From an uncultured Rivibacter sp. (GTDB lineage: Bacteria; Pseudomonadota; Gammaproteobacteria; Burkholderiales; Burkholderiaceae): DNA of 37,330 nucleotides. Position numbers and translations under genes: made by a program. Positions 1 to 8,936 of the stretch are shown here, piece after piece (within the stretch, counting starts at the first letter, position 1; each line of letters starts with the position of its first letter). The notes beneath the pieces are model-generated. The model had not been told where the DNA came from, did no database searches, and saw only the letters and a program-made list of their open reading frames with translations. The DNA is taken from positions 1 to 37,330 of the forward strand of contig CAMLLU010000059.1 of assembly GCA_946480925.1 (NCBI GenBank), in the 5' to 3' direction.

Positions 1-360
1 CCTCATGCGTCACAGGAAGCCCAGCTCAACGCGCGGTATTTCAGCAGCCTGCTAGGCGTCGTAGTGCTGGATTCGCCGCTAAAAGCCTACGCGCAGAAAA
101 AGACGCCGGACGACGACCGGGATATCCCCACGGCCACGGTGAACGCGAGCTTTTACACTTGGCTCTCCCGCTTCCAAGGCCCTGGCCAAGTTGTCGTCCT
201 CGAAAACGAGGCAGTCGATCCCAACACAGCGCTCGGTCTAAATGCGATCGAGTTCACCGACGACTACAACCACGGACGACAAGGGTTCTATCCGTCCAGA
301 CCGCAGATTCCGCCGCCGCAAGGGCCGAACGATGGGGCCGAGCTCGACGAGCTTGCGTAG
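1..360 (+). CDS. C-terminal end of a Rad50/SMC-like ATPase (5' truncated by window edge)
   Basis: The frame is open from base 1 to the TAG at 358-360, so only about the last 119 residues are visible. They carry a hydrophobic strand ending in VVVLDSPLKAY, which looks like the Walker B/D-loop 'DSPL' of Rad50/SbcC/SMC-type ABC ATPases. About 40 residues later comes a second strand, QVVVLENE, and then a C-terminal FT...GRQGFYPSRP segment. This order (DSPL, LENE, GRxGFYP) is what I know from the C-termini of coiled-coil ATPases in phage-defence and other accessory loci. The gene uses CTA, GTA and AAA codons that are rare in the genes to its right, which suggests acquired DNA. It is the last gene before glmS and probably cargo of the putative Tn7-like element. 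The exact family and its partner genes lie outside the window. Confidence 0.6.
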   Translation, partial: PHASQEAQLNARYFSSLLGVVVLDSPLKAYAQKKTPDDDRDIPTATVNASFYTWLSRFQGPGQVVVLENEAVDPNTALGLNAIEFTDDYNHGRQGFYPSRPQIPPPQGPNDGAELDELA

Positions 361-676
361 TGCGTCGACGCCTGCTTCCCACTCACGCCGCCATCTGACT
401 GGCCGTACTCGGCGCGGTCCGTCGAAGGTGGAGGATTTACAGCCCGTGAAGTGCGGCGCCTCTGAGCCAGGAGAGTTCTGCATGGCGACGCGCTGAACGG
501 CTACTTCTGCAGGCTCTGTTTAAAAAGCGACGGACCGCTGTTGCTGCGGAACCAAGCCCGGAACCATTGCAACTAAACCCCGCAATTCGGGATTAATGCA
601 ATTTCGACGCCACATACCGCACTGAATGTCCCGCATTTAATGCAACTTTATGAGGGGGGCATGGTACTGACAGACT
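361..676. other. Gene-free stretch between ATPase gene and glmS
   Basis: I find no credible gene in these 316 bases; open frames here lack family features. A Shine-Dalgarno-like AGGAGAG precedes an ATG at 481, but that frame stops after four codons. From about 545 the composition becomes more AT-rich and holds the repeated TGCAA motifs. A small palindrome with arms CCCG and CGGG sits around 578-590. No intrinsic terminator is visible directly after glmS, which fits the native downstream region having been displaced by an insertion. Confidence 0.5.
566..645. repeat. Three TGCAA-centred repeats, possible transposase-binding sites
   Basis: TTAATGCAA occurs twice in the same orientation (593-601 and 637-645, 44 bases apart), followed by TTT within a few bases in each case. 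A diverged third copy, ATTGCAA, is at 566-572. The two good copies are preceded by related CGGGA/CCCGC bases. Spaced direct repeats of this kind next to an insertion target suggest a transposon end, but the function is inferred only. Confidence 0.45.
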
Positions 677-2551
<1,875 letters not shown>

Positions 2552-2706
2552 GACGAAAGCCTTTCTGAAACGGGGATGGCGGCCATGGTAGGCAGGCACC
2601 CAGGAAATTTCTTTGCAATATCTACAGTGAAATGATTGAATTCACCGCACCACCGCAGATGCGGCAGAAAATTTCATTCATGCCGCATTACTGAAACAAC
2701 GAAGCC
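2552..2706. promoter_or_regulatory. Divergent glmS/lrp control region with a perfect inverted repeat
   Basis: This 155-base gap is AT-rich against its surroundings and must hold promoters for both genes. The perfect inverted repeat ATGCGGCA (2659-2666) and TGCCGCAT (2681-2688) has a 14-base spacer, so the arms are 22 bp apart centre to centre, about two helical turns. That spacing suits a dimeric regulator and lies just upstream of the Lrp-type gene, so autoregulation is a fair inference. TTGCAA at 2613-2618 could be a -35 element toward the regulator, but no convincing -10 was found. Confidence 0.5.
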
Positions 2707-3186
2707 ATGATCACCCCCCAACTGGATGCCCTGGACTGGCGCATCCTCGAGCAGTTGCAGGCCGATGCCTCGCTCAGCAACCAGGCGCTGGCCGAGCTGG
2801 TGCACGTGTCGCCGGCCACCTGCCTGCGGCGCGTGAAGCGGTTGGTGGATACCGGCGTCATCGAGCGGCGCGTGGCGCTGCTCTCGCCCGACGCCATTGG
2901 CGCCGGCCTCACGGCGGTGGTGGAGATCACGCTCGACCACCAGGCCGCCGAGCGGCTGGCGGCATTCGAAGAGCGGGTGGTGGCCGAGCCCGCTGTGCAG
3001 CAGTGCTACCGCACCTCGAGCGGGCCCGACTTCGTGCTGATCGTGCAGGTGCGCGACATGGACGCCTACCACGCGCTGGTGCAGCGGCTGTTCACCAGCG
3101 ATGCGAACGTGCGCAACGTGAAGAGCTACTTCTCGGTCAAGCGCAGCAAGTTCGTGCCGGCGCTGGCCTTGCCGGGCAAGGCATAG
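2707..3186 (+). CDS. Lrp/AsnC family transcriptional regulator
   Basis: A 159-residue protein with the standard two-domain Lrp layout. An N-terminal winged HTH (about residues 6-60) contains LDWRILEQLQ, the recognition region HVSPATCLRRVKRL and the wing GVIERRVALL. A C-terminal RAM/AsnC ligand-binding domain (about 70-150) contains VVAEPAVQQCYRTSG-like and DFVLIVQVRDMDAY segments. Proteins of this family sense amino acids or related small molecules and bind DNA as dimers to octamers. The gene is divergent from glmS across a short region with an inverted repeat, so it may control glmS, itself or both; the effector cannot be read from the sequence. It ends 16 bases from a convergent lipoprotein gene. 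Confidence 0.93.
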   Translation: MITPQLDALDWRILEQLQADASLSNQALAELVHVSPATCLRRVKRLVDTGVIERRVALLSPDAIGAGLTAVVEITLDHQAAERLAAFEERVVAEPAVQQCYRTSSGPDFVLIVQVRDMDAYHALVQRLFTSDANVRNVKSYFSVKRSKFVPALALPGKA

Positions 3187-3202
3187 CCCGGCTCCATCAA
3201 GC

Positions 3203-4033
3203 TCACGCGACCGCGGTGCGCTTGGCGCCCATGCCCATCATCGTGAGCACGAAGGTGATGGCGGCGCTGCGCTGGTCGCCGGGCAGCGCGTTGATGGCAT
3301 TCACCAGCCGGCCCACCTGCTGGCAATCGTCGGCGCCCTTGCCGCCCGCCACGCCGCCCACCTTGTCGAGCGCCTTGAGCATGTCGAGCGTCTGCTGCTT
3401 CGTGGGCACCGGCCGCAACGGCTTGGCCTGCAGGTCGGCGCGCAGCGAGAGCCGCACGCCTTCGAAGAACTGCTGAATCTCGGCCGGCGTCATGGCGCCC
3501 ACCAGCATGCCGAAGCCCTTGTCGCGGCCTGCGGCGTCCTTGCCGGCGCCCTCAGTCTTGGCAGGGCCGTTGAAGGCCTTGCACTGTTGGGCGTCCATGC
3601 GCGAGAACACGGCACCCATGGGGTCGAGGATGTGCATGGCCTCGGCGTCGCCCAGGCGGTTCACGCCCGAAAACATGCGCGAGGTAACACCGCCCATGAA
3701 AAGCTCCTTCGGCACGCCTTGGTCGAACTGCTCCACCATCCACTGCAGCACCACGTCGTCGGTGAAGATGCTGCCCATCGACTTCTTGAGCGCCACGAAG
3801 TTGGGCGTGCCGGGCTGCAGGCCGCTCACCGACTGGATGACGTCGTCACGCTGCACCGCGTGGCTCATGTAGGTCATGAGCATTTCGCGCCGCGCCGCCT
3901 GCTGCGACTCGGTGCTGCCGGCGGCCTGGGTTTCGCGCTGCTGTGGCTGGTTCTGCGCGCAGCCGCCCAGCAGGGCAGCACACACCACCAGCACCATGGC
4001 CGCCAGGCGGCCGTGAATCTTCATCGCGTTCAT
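3203..4033 (-). CDS. Hypothetical lipoprotein
   Basis: I do not recognise a family. The ATG at 4033 was chosen because a strong purine-rich site (GAGGAGAGAGGAC) lies directly upstream and because it gives a clean lipoprotein signal: MNAMK, a hydrophobic core, and lipobox LLGGC near residue 21. A second ATG three codons in is also possible. The mature part (about 255 residues) is soluble and probably helical, with an FEGVRLSLRADLQ segment and a C-terminal half rich in Ala and Gly. Cysteines are few. It is the last gene of a possible leftward run from glmU through a TonB receptor and a CWC protein, but a 104-base gap separates it from the CWC gene. The likely location is the periplasmic face of a membrane. 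Confidence 0.75.
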   Translation of the reverse strand: MNAMKIHGRLAAMVLVVCAALLGGCAQNQPQQRETQAAGSTESQQAARREMLMTYMSHAVQRDDVIQSVSGLQPGTPNFVALKKSMGSIFTDDVVLQWMVEQFDQGVPKELFMGGVTSRMFSGVNRLGDAEAMHILDPMGAVFSRMDAQQCKAFNGPAKTEGAGKDAAGRDKGFGMLVGAMTPAEIQQFFEGVRLSLRADLQAKPLRPVPTKQQTLDMLKALDKVGGVAGGKGADDCQQVGRLVNAINALPGDQRSAAITFVLTMMGMGAKRTAVA

Positions 4034-4137
4034 GTCCTCTCTCCTCTGTTGCCGCGCCATGCTAGCCGCCAAGCGAGGCCTGCCAGCCCGAACGGGCGTG
4101 AAGTAGTGCTCGGGTGAGCGCGGCCTTGCAGGGCTTG

Positions 4138-4386
4138 TCAGGCGGTGCCCGTGGCCTGCGCTGCCCCGGCGCAAGCGGGGCAGATGCACGCGCGGCTGCG
4201 CAGCGGCGGCGGCACCTGCGCCAGCAGCTCGGGCGTGAAGCGTACGCCCACGCACCAGCAGCGGCCGCCCTGCGCCGGGGGCGCCTCTTCACAAGCCATC
4301 ACGCAGCGGTTGCCGCCGCCGCACAGCGGGCAGCGGCTGGGGTCGATGGCGTCGGTGGCTGTGTCTGTTGTTGTTGCGTCGTTCAA
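4138..4386 (-). CDS. Cysteine-rich CWC family protein
   Basis: A short reading frame (82 residues) immediately after the TonB receptor. The sequence CPLCGGGNRC, then CWC, then ACICPACA near the C-terminus matches the cysteine-rich CWC family (PF14375), presumed small metal-binding proteins. No ATG or GTG fits; the best start is TTG at 4386-4384, which overlaps the receptor stop codon (TTGA), so translation is probably coupled to the receptor. The first residues are NDATTTDTATDAIDPSR, a low-complexity leader before the first CxxC. The start codon is the least certain part. A metal role alongside the receptor is a guess from context. Confidence 0.72.
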   Translation of the reverse strand: MNDATTTDTATDAIDPSRCPLCGGGNRCVMACEEAPPAQGGRCWCVGVRFTPELLAQVPPPLRSRACICPACAGAAQATGTA

Positions 4387-6587
4387 AAGCGCGTCCCCAA
4401 GGTCACGAACACGCGCGGCGTGAGCTTCATGGTCGAGCGGTCGGTGTAGGTGTTGCCGGCCGCGTCGGTGTTCACGCGCTCGCGCGTGCGCTTGCTGTCG
4501 GTCAGGTTGTAGACGCTCACGCGCCAGTAGCCAAGCCCGGTTACCACGCGGCCGACGTAGGCGTCCACGCTGGCATACGAGGCCTCGCGGCCCGAGGTGC
4601 CGGGCGAGGTCACCAGGTCGGCCGGGCCTGTAAGCGCCAGCGAGCCGCCGCCGAACCAGCCGCCGCGCTGCGGCATCGGCCGCGACACGTTGAGGTTGAA
4701 CAGGTAGCGCGCCTGCCCTGGCATGCGCTCGCCGCGCACGTCGCCGTTGAGCATGCGCGACTGCAGCAGGCTCGCATTGGCCGACAGCGACCATGCGGGG
4801 CCCAGGCCCAGCCAGCCGAGCCCGCTGCGCAGGTCGCCTTCCACGCCCCACACGCGGGCATCACCCACGTTGGTGGGCTGCTGCACCCAGCGGCCGCTGG
4901 CGTCGAGCGTCACGCGGCGCGCCACCACGTCGCTCACTTCGCGCAGGAACACGTTCACCCCCAGCTGGCTGTCTTGCGACAGGTTGCGCTCGAAGCCGGC
5001 GTCCGCCGTGGTGGTGGTCTCGGGCCTCAGCTGCGGGTTGCCCACGGAGTCGGGGTTGTTGGGCGAGTTGTCGCCCTGGCTGGGCAGCCTGCGGTCCAGC
5101 AGGTCAGTGAGCGTGGGCTTGCGGGTGAGGCGCGCGAGGTTGAAGCGCCATTGCATGTCGGCACCGATGGGCGTGCGCGTGTGCAGCGAGGGTTGCCAGA
5201 AGGTGTCGCGCACTTCGGCCTGCTGGCCGGCATAGCTGCTGCGCGTGGCCATGTGCTCGGCGCGCAGGCCCACGGTGAGCGTGGTGTTGGCCGGCAGCGC
5301 CCATTCGTTCTGCCCCCACAGCACCGCGCGCCGCAGGTGCGTGCTCACGCCGAGGTCCACGCTGGCGGGCGGCGGCGAGGTGGTCTGCAACGAGTCGAGG
5401 TCGAGGCTGCGGTCTTCGTATTCCGCGCCGGCCATCCACAGCAGCGCTTCTTCGGTGCCGCTGAGCTTGGTGTTGAGCCAGTAGACGCGCTCGCGGCGGT
5501 CGTCGCGCAAATTGCTTTCGCTGCTGCCGTCGCCGCCTGAATCGCTGAAGCGGCGGTCGCGATCACGCTCGAGCTTGTCGCGGCTGCGCTGGGCAGAGAG
5601 CGTGGTTTCGAGCTTGCTGCCTTCAAAGCGGCGGGTCCAATCGCCGCGCAGTTGCGCCAGCGTGCGTTCGCTTTCGGAATGCTCTGCCACCCGGCTGCTG
5701 GTGGTGCCGGCCGTGTTGCTGCCGGCGGCCGCGCTGGTGTAGTCGCCGCTGCCTTCGCTCGAAAGCACGAAGGCGCGCAGCGACACCTGGTCTTTGGGGC
5801 CCAGCTTGCCGGTCACGCGCGGCGAGATGGCTCGTTCCGTGGTGCGGAAGCGGTTCTTCTCGAGCGCCACACTGTCCGAAGGCGTGGCGCCGGCCGTCGT
5901 GCTGTGCCGTTCGGTGTCGCTGCCAAAGAGGCGTGTCGACGTCGAGGCGGTGACGATGTAGGTCCACGGTGCCTGCAGTTCGCCGTCTTCATTGCGCTGC
6001 GGCGGTGCGAGCGGCCCGGTGCGCGAGAAGTACGCCTGCACGCCGTTGTGGCCCCACACGTGCTGGTCGGTGAGGCGCAGGTTGGTCTCGCGCTTTTCGG
6101 TGGCCTGGCGCAGCACGATGTTGATGGTGCCGCCGCTGGCGCCGGAAAACTCGGCGCTGGGCGCGCGCACGACCTCGATGCGCTCGATCATGTCGGCCGG
6201 CAACTGGTCGAACGGGAGCTGGCCGCCGCGGCGCGAGCCCGTCGGCTCACCGTCGACGAGGATGCGCGTGCCTTCAGGGCCCATGCCGCGCATGCGGATC
6301 TCGAGGTTGCCGCTGGCGCCGGTGTTCACCTGCACGCCGGGCAGCTGGCGCAGCACGTCGCCCACCGAGTCGGCGCCCATCTGCTCGATGTCCTGCCGGT
6401 CCACGCGCACCAGCGAGCCCGAGGCGAAGAAGCGCTGCATGAGCGACGCGCGCCCGGTGACGGTGACGCGCTCCAGCGCCCGCGGCGCGGGCTCCTGCGG
6501 CGAGGTGCCGTTGTCTTCAGGCTGGGCCTGGGCCCATGCCAACGCCGGCGTCAGGCCCAGCATCAGCGCACGGCGGAATCCACTCAT
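4383..6587 (-). CDS. TonB-dependent outer membrane receptor (CirA/FepA type)
   Basis: A 734-residue outer-membrane receptor. The ATG at 6587 gives a signal peptide (MSGFRRALMLGLTPALAWAQ). A plug domain (about 40-150) contains ERVTVTGRASL, DVLRQLPGVQV, IRMRGMGPEGTRILVDG and IERIEVVRAPSAEFSGASGG. A beta-barrel with many alternating strands follows, ending in the aromatic terminus FVTLGTRF. Such proteins import iron chelates, cobalamin or glycans using TonB energy; the ligand cannot be read here. The gene lies 67 bases after glmU on the same strand and overlaps the CWC gene by 4 bases. The plug resembles ferrienterochelin/colicin receptors more than SusC-like ones. No riboswitch or clear Fur box was found before it. 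A long open frame on the opposite strand is a GC-rich shadow. Confidence 0.93.
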   Translation of the reverse strand: MSGFRRALMLGLTPALAWAQAQPEDNGTSPQEPAPRALERVTVTGRASLMQRFFASGSLVRVDRQDIEQMGADSVGDVLRQLPGVQVNTGASGNLEIRMRGMGPEGTRILVDGEPTGSRRGGQLPFDQLPADMIERIEVVRAPSAEFSGASGGTINIVLRQATEKRETNLRLTDQHVWGHNGVQAYFSRTGPLAPPQRNEDGELQAPWTYIVTASTSTRLFGSDTERHSTTAGATPSDSVALEKNRFRTTERAISPRVTGKLGPKDQVSLRAFVLSSEGSGDYTSAAAGSNTAGTTSSRVAEHSESERTLAQLRGDWTRRFEGSKLETTLSAQRSRDKLERDRDRRFSDSGGDGSSESNLRDDRRERVYWLNTKLSGTEEALLWMAGAEYEDRSLDLDSLQTTSPPPASVDLGVSTHLRRAVLWGQNEWALPANTTLTVGLRAEHMATRSSYAGQQAEVRDTFWQPSLHTRTPIGADMQWRFNLARLTRKPTLTDLLDRRLPSQGDNSPNNPDSVGNPQLRPETTTTADAGFERNLSQDSQLGVNVFLREVSDVVARRVTLDASGRWVQQPTNVGDARVWGVEGDLRSGLGWLGLGPAWSLSANASLLQSRMLNGDVRGERMPGQARYLFNLNVSRPMPQRGGWFGGGSLALTGPADLVTSPGTSGREASYASVDAYVGRVVTGLGYWRVSVYNLTDSKRTRERVNTDAAGNTYTDRSTMKLTPRVFVTLGTRF

Positions 6588-6654
6588 GTTCAAGGCCGCC
6601 CCCTCCGCGGCTCGAATGTGGAAGCGGCTTCCGGAAGACCCCGCCCCGGGGGCT

Positions 6655-8043
6655 TCAGGTCGTCTTCTTCGTCGGCCGCATCCACCCGGGAATGCTGACC
6701 TGCTTGGCACGCGCCACCGTCAGCTCACCGGCCGGCGCGTTCTTGCTCACGGTGCTGCCGGCACCGATGGTGGCGCCCTCGCCCACCGTCACCGGCGCCA
6801 CCAGCACGCAGTTCGAGCCCACGTGCACGTTCGCGCCGATCACGGTGCGGTGCTTGTTGGCGCCGTCGTAGTTGGCGGTAATGCTGCCAGCGCCGTAGTT
6901 GACCTTCTCGCCGACGTCCGCATCGCCCAGGTAGGCCAGGTGGTTGGCCTTGGCGCCCTTGCCCAGCGTGGAGTTCTTCACCTCGACGAAATTGCCGATG
7001 TGCACCTCGGCGCCCAGCACTGCGCCGGGCCGCAGCCGCGAGAACGGGCCGACGATGGCGCCCGCCCCGATGGAGACGCCGAGCTTCTCGCCGTCGGCAT
7101 GCGTGAAGGGCAGCAGCGTGGCACCCGCGGCCACTTCGGTGTTGCGCAGCACGCAGCTGGCGCCGATCTTCACGCCGTCGCCCAGCACCACGCGGCCTTC
7201 GAAGATGCAGTTGACGTCGATCTCCACGTCGGCGCCGCAGATGAGCTCGCCGCGCACGTCGAAGCGGGTCGGGTCGGCAAAGCGCACGCCCTGCTCCATC
7301 AGGGCTTCGGCCCGCGTGCGCTGGTAGCGGCGCTCCAGGTCGGCCAGCTGGGCCGGGCTGTTGATGCCCAGCACCTCGGTTTCGTCGTGGGCCCGCGTGG
7401 CCACCACCGGCACGCCGTCGTGCACGGCCATCGCCACGATGTCGGTGAGGTAGTACTCGCCTTGCGCGTTGTCGTTGCGCAGCGCGGCCAGCCAGCGCTT
7501 CAGGTGCGCGGTGGGTGCCGCCATCACGCCGGTGTAGCCCTCGCGGATCTTGCGCAGCTCGGGGCTCGCGTCCTTGTGCTCGACGATGGCGAGCACCGCG
7601 TCGCCCTTGCGCACGATGCGGCCGTAGCCCGCCGGGTCTTCGAGTTCGATGGTGAGCAGCGCGAGCTTTTCGCCGCTGCAGGCCTCGATGAGTTCGCGCA
7701 CGGTGCCGGCGTCGATGAGCGGCACGTCGCCGTTGAGGATGAGCGTGGTGCCCTCGTCACCGAGCTGCGGCAAGGCCTGCTGCACTGCATGACCCGTGCC
7801 CAGCTGGGGCTGTTGCCGTACAAACACCAACGGCTGTTGCGGGAACAAGCTTTGCATGGCTTGCTCTACCTGATCAGCCCCATGGCCGGTGATGGTCACC
7901 AGCTTGCTGGCGCCGAGCTTTGCAGCAGTGGTAAGCACATGCTGCAATAGCGGCTGGCCCGCCAAGGTGTGCAGCACCTTGGGGCGATTGGACTTCATGC
8001 GGGTTCCCTTGCCCGCGGCCATGATCACGATGTCGAGTGCCAT
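6655..8043 (-). CDS. glmU: Bifunctional GlcNAc-1-P uridyltransferase / GlcN-1-P acetyltransferase
   Basis: GlmU acetylates glucosamine-1-phosphate and then attaches UMP, giving UDP-GlcNAc for peptidoglycan and LPS. The 462-residue product has the expected two parts. The N-terminal pyrophosphorylase (to about 230) shows IMAAGKGTRMKSNRPKVLH near residues 7-25, the nucleotide-binding loop. The C-terminal left-handed beta-helix (about 250-455) has hexapeptide repeats and the acetyltransferase segment NYDGANKHRTVIG. The start at 8043 was chosen because MALDIVIMAAGKG matches family N-termini. Its ATG shares bases with the ATG of the divergent lipoprotein gene (CATG at 8041-8044), so any glmU promoter must lie inside that gene. 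GlmS of the same pathway is encoded about 4 kb away. Confidence 0.97.
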   Translation of the reverse strand: MALDIVIMAAGKGTRMKSNRPKVLHTLAGQPLLQHVLTTAAKLGASKLVTITGHGADQVEQAMQSLFPQQPLVFVRQQPQLGTGHAVQQALPQLGDEGTTLILNGDVPLIDAGTVRELIEACSGEKLALLTIELEDPAGYGRIVRKGDAVLAIVEHKDASPELRKIREGYTGVMAAPTAHLKRWLAALRNDNAQGEYYLTDIVAMAVHDGVPVVATRAHDETEVLGINSPAQLADLERRYQRTRAEALMEQGVRFADPTRFDVRGELICGADVEIDVNCIFEGRVVLGDGVKIGASCVLRNTEVAAGATLLPFTHADGEKLGVSIGAGAIVGPFSRLRPGAVLGAEVHIGNFVEVKNSTLGKGAKANHLAYLGDADVGEKVNYGAGSITANYDGANKHRTVIGANVHVGSNCVLVAPVTVGEGATIGAGSTVSKNAPAGELTVARAKQVSIPGWMRPTKKTT

Positions 8044-8920
8044 GCGTCTGTCTTTCCTGAACCGGGTGTTCATTATCAGTGCGCTGCTTGTGGCACTGGC
8101 GGGCTGCAGTGCAGTCCGTTTTGCCTACAACCAGGCCCCCGACCTGGTTTACTGGTGGCTCGACAGGTACGTCGATTTCGACGGCGAGCAGACGCCCGCC
8201 ACGCGCCAGGCCATCAACCAGTGGTTCGAATGGCACCGCCAGACCCAGCTGCCCGACTACACCGAGCTGCTGGTCAAGATGCAGGACGAGGTGCAACACC
8301 CCGCATCGGCCGCGCAGGTGTGCCGCTGGTGGGGCGAAGTTGAAAAACGCCGCGACGTGCTGCTCGAGCAGGCGGTGCAGAAGTTCACGCCCGTAGTGCT
8401 CACGCTCAAGCCGGAGCAGTTCGAGGCGATTGAAAAGCGCTACGTGAAGACCAACCAGGACTTCCGCAAGGAATACCTGCAGGAAGACCTGCAGGACCGC
8501 CGCAAGGCGGCGCTCAAGCGGGTGGTCGAGCGCAGCGAAACGCTCTACGGCCGCCTCGAAGGCAGCCAGCGCGATCTCATCGTGCGCCAGCTCGCCGGCT
8601 CACCGTTCGACCCGCAGCGCTGGGACGTCGAACGCCACCGCCGCCAGCGCGACGTCCTGCAGACGCTGCGGCAGCTGCACGACAGCCGGGCCACGGCAGC
8701 GCAGGCGGCGCCGGTGCTGCGCGCGCTGGGGCAGCGGCTGGTGCATTCGCCCGACGAGTCGTACCGCCGCTACCAGAACCAGCTGGTTACCTACAACTGC
8801 GAGTTCGCAGCGCAGCTGCACAACACCACCACGCCCGCCCAGCGCCGCACGGCGCAGGGCAAGCTCAAGGGGTGGGAGGGCGATTTGCGGGCACTCACGG
8901 GCAACGGCAGCGGTGCCTGA
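8042..8920 (+). CDS. DUF6279 family lipoprotein
   Basis: A 292-residue predicted lipoprotein. The ATG at 8042 gives a classic signal, MRLSFLNRVFIISALLVALAGC, with the lipid-carrying cysteine at residue 22. The mature protein begins SAVRFAYNQAPDLVYWWLDRYVDF, which I associate with DUF6279. The rest is charged and helical with many Lys, Arg, Glu and Gln. An alternative ATG lies four codons upstream. No good ribosome-binding site is visible before either, and the start lies within the glmU start codon on the other strand, so promoter and leader must be inside glmU. The function of the family is unknown to me. It ends 16 bases before a convergent DUF4136 gene. Confidence 0.85.
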   Translation: MRLSFLNRVFIISALLVALAGCSAVRFAYNQAPDLVYWWLDRYVDFDGEQTPATRQAINQWFEWHRQTQLPDYTELLVKMQDEVQHPASAAQVCRWWGEVEKRRDVLLEQAVQKFTPVVLTLKPEQFEAIEKRYVKTNQDFRKEYLQEDLQDRRKAALKRVVERSETLYGRLEGSQRDLIVRQLAGSPFDPQRWDVERHRRQRDVLQTLRQLHDSRATAAQAAPVLRALGQRLVHSPDESYRRYQNQLVTYNCEFAAQLHNTTTPAQRRTAQGKLKGWEGDLRALTGNGSGA

Positions 8921-8936
8921 GCGCCCGGAACAGGCA

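Larger units (their letters stand above)
1..672. mobile_element. Putative glmS-proximal end of a Tn7-like element in attTn7 (partial)
   Basis: The sequence left of glmS differs in character from the rest: a defence-type ATPase fragment, then about 300 bases with no gene. Three motifs centred on TGCAA occur at 566-572 (ATTGCAA), 593-601 and 637-645 (both TTAATGCAA), reminiscent of the repeated TnsB-binding sites in Tn7-like ends. Read away from glmS on the minus strand, the bases from 672 begin TGTCAGTACC, so a TGT terminus lies four bases past the glmS stop codon. Known biology: TnsD-type targeting inserts Tn7 relatives just downstream of glmS after recognising its last codons, which encode the conserved KSVTVE end here. 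The usual offset is about 25 bp, so the boundary is uncertain. No transposase gene or second end is in view. Confidence 0.45.

Noticed and set aside
481..495. Tiny frame with a good ribosome-binding site (AGGAGAG, ATG at 481)
   Set aside because: It stops after four codons and shows no attenuator or downstream gene on that strand.
648..656. Transposon boundary at the classic offset of about 25 bp from the glmS stop
   Set aside because: No TGT/ACA terminus occurs there; the only fitting terminus is nearer the stop, at 670-672.
5652..7950. Long open frames on the plus strand opposite the TonB receptor and glmU (up to about 650 codons)
   Set aside because: They lie antisense to two clear genes, are Arg/His/Ala-rich without any family motif, and reflect high GC at third positions.
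8066..8920. GTG at 8066 as the start of the DUF6279 lipoprotein
   Set aside because: It would leave only about 14 residues before the lipobox cysteine and no basic residues in the signal peptide.
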